From Erythroxylum novogranatense (taxonomy: Eukaryota > Streptophyta > Magnoliopsida > Malpighiales > Erythroxylaceae), in contig CM057224.1 in the NCBI GenBank assembly GCA_029891385.1, positions 806,001 to 870,000 of the forward strand: DNA of 64,000 nucleotides. The letters are read 5' to 3'. The notes under the pieces are model-generated. The model was not told where the DNA came from. It worked only from the letters and a program-made list of their open reading frames with translations, and did not search any database. Below are positions 63,757-64,000 of the stretch, in pieces; the stretch's first letter is position 1; each line of letters starts with the position of its first letter. The position numbers and the translations under genes are program-made.

Positions 63757-64000
63757 TATTATTATTATTATTATTATTATTATTTTGAGATAGAAACCAG
63801 GGTTATGTTAGTTTTTTGTCGAAAAAAATATGTTGTCAAAATTCAGAGAAACGATGTTTTTTGATTTCTGTAAGACTGTTGTGGTTTTTTTATTTTCAAA
63901 AATAAAAAATTGCAACAGAGTAAGCCAAACACGTTTTACTTACCTGTTTTTCTTTTTACAAAAACGACAACAAAAAATGGAGAAAAAAAACATAAACAAA
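62905..64000 (-). mobile_element. Tourist-like MITE with expanded (TAA)n core, copy 3 (cut by window edge)
   Basis: An inverted copy of the element at 13961-15171. It begins with the right arm inverted (CTGTTTGGTTCCACTTCTG), has the (ATT)n core with about six ATAAATTTTCTACTTAC-like units (near 63115, 63180, 63270, 63375, 63430, 63610), and ends with the left arm inverted (GTAAGCCAAACACGTTTTAC ... ACATAAACAAA). By alignment with copy 1 the window stops about seven bases before the expected end. The first bases (TTAATCT in place of GGGTCC) are degraded. Confidence 0.8.

Overview
This is a plant nuclear window, almost certainly from a dicot. It holds intron-rich genes with GT..AG junctions and typical plant protein families, set in very AT-rich intergenic DNA full of degraded transposons. 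I see no organellar, bacterial or viral block and cannot name the species. Seven protein-coding loci are well supported, and exon boundaries were placed by reading the splice junctions and checking frame continuity.

Layout. (1) 1-8 kb: first coding exon of a DCP5/LSM14-type mRNA-decapping gene (minus strand, running off the left edge), divergent from a complete 8-exon nuclear lamina-like CRWN1/NMCP1 gene. (2) 10.6-12.6 kb: a two-exon leucine-rich-repeat gene of the PIRIFORMOSPORA INDICA-INSENSITIVE 2 type. (3) 13-20 kb: repeats. (4) 21.1 kb: an intronless gene for a secreted IDA-like abscission-type peptide. (5) 22-35 kb: repeats, including a complete 3.2-kb solo LTR and a direct duplication on either side of it. 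(6) 35.1-35.9 kb: a MIZU-KUSSEI1 (MIZ1)-domain gene on the minus strand. (7) 39.6-41.2 kb: a decayed LINE. (8) 43.1-43.6 kb: a two-exon NUDX1-type Nudix hydrolase, minus strand, with one apparent extra G that breaks the frame inside the Nudix box. (9) 44-51 kb: repeats, including a complete SINE and a 148-bp hAT-type MITE. (10) 51.4-59.8 kb: a complete 20-exon bacterial-type phosphoenolpyruvate carboxylase (PPC4). (11) 60-64 kb: repeats, ending inside another MITE copy.

The genes are independent loci and do not form a cluster or pathway. The most unusual content is the repeat landscape. There are three copies of a Tourist-like MITE (TAA/TTA target duplications) that carry expanding (TAA)n arrays with a higher-order unit. 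There are about 14 copies of one 270-400-bp AT-rich family with short terminal inverted repeats (called R1 here), a two-copy family (R2), and a family with a central AAACGATRTCGTTT-like core (R3). I found no tRNA, rRNA, CRISPR array or recognisable microRNA precursor, and no candidate for a new multi-gene system.
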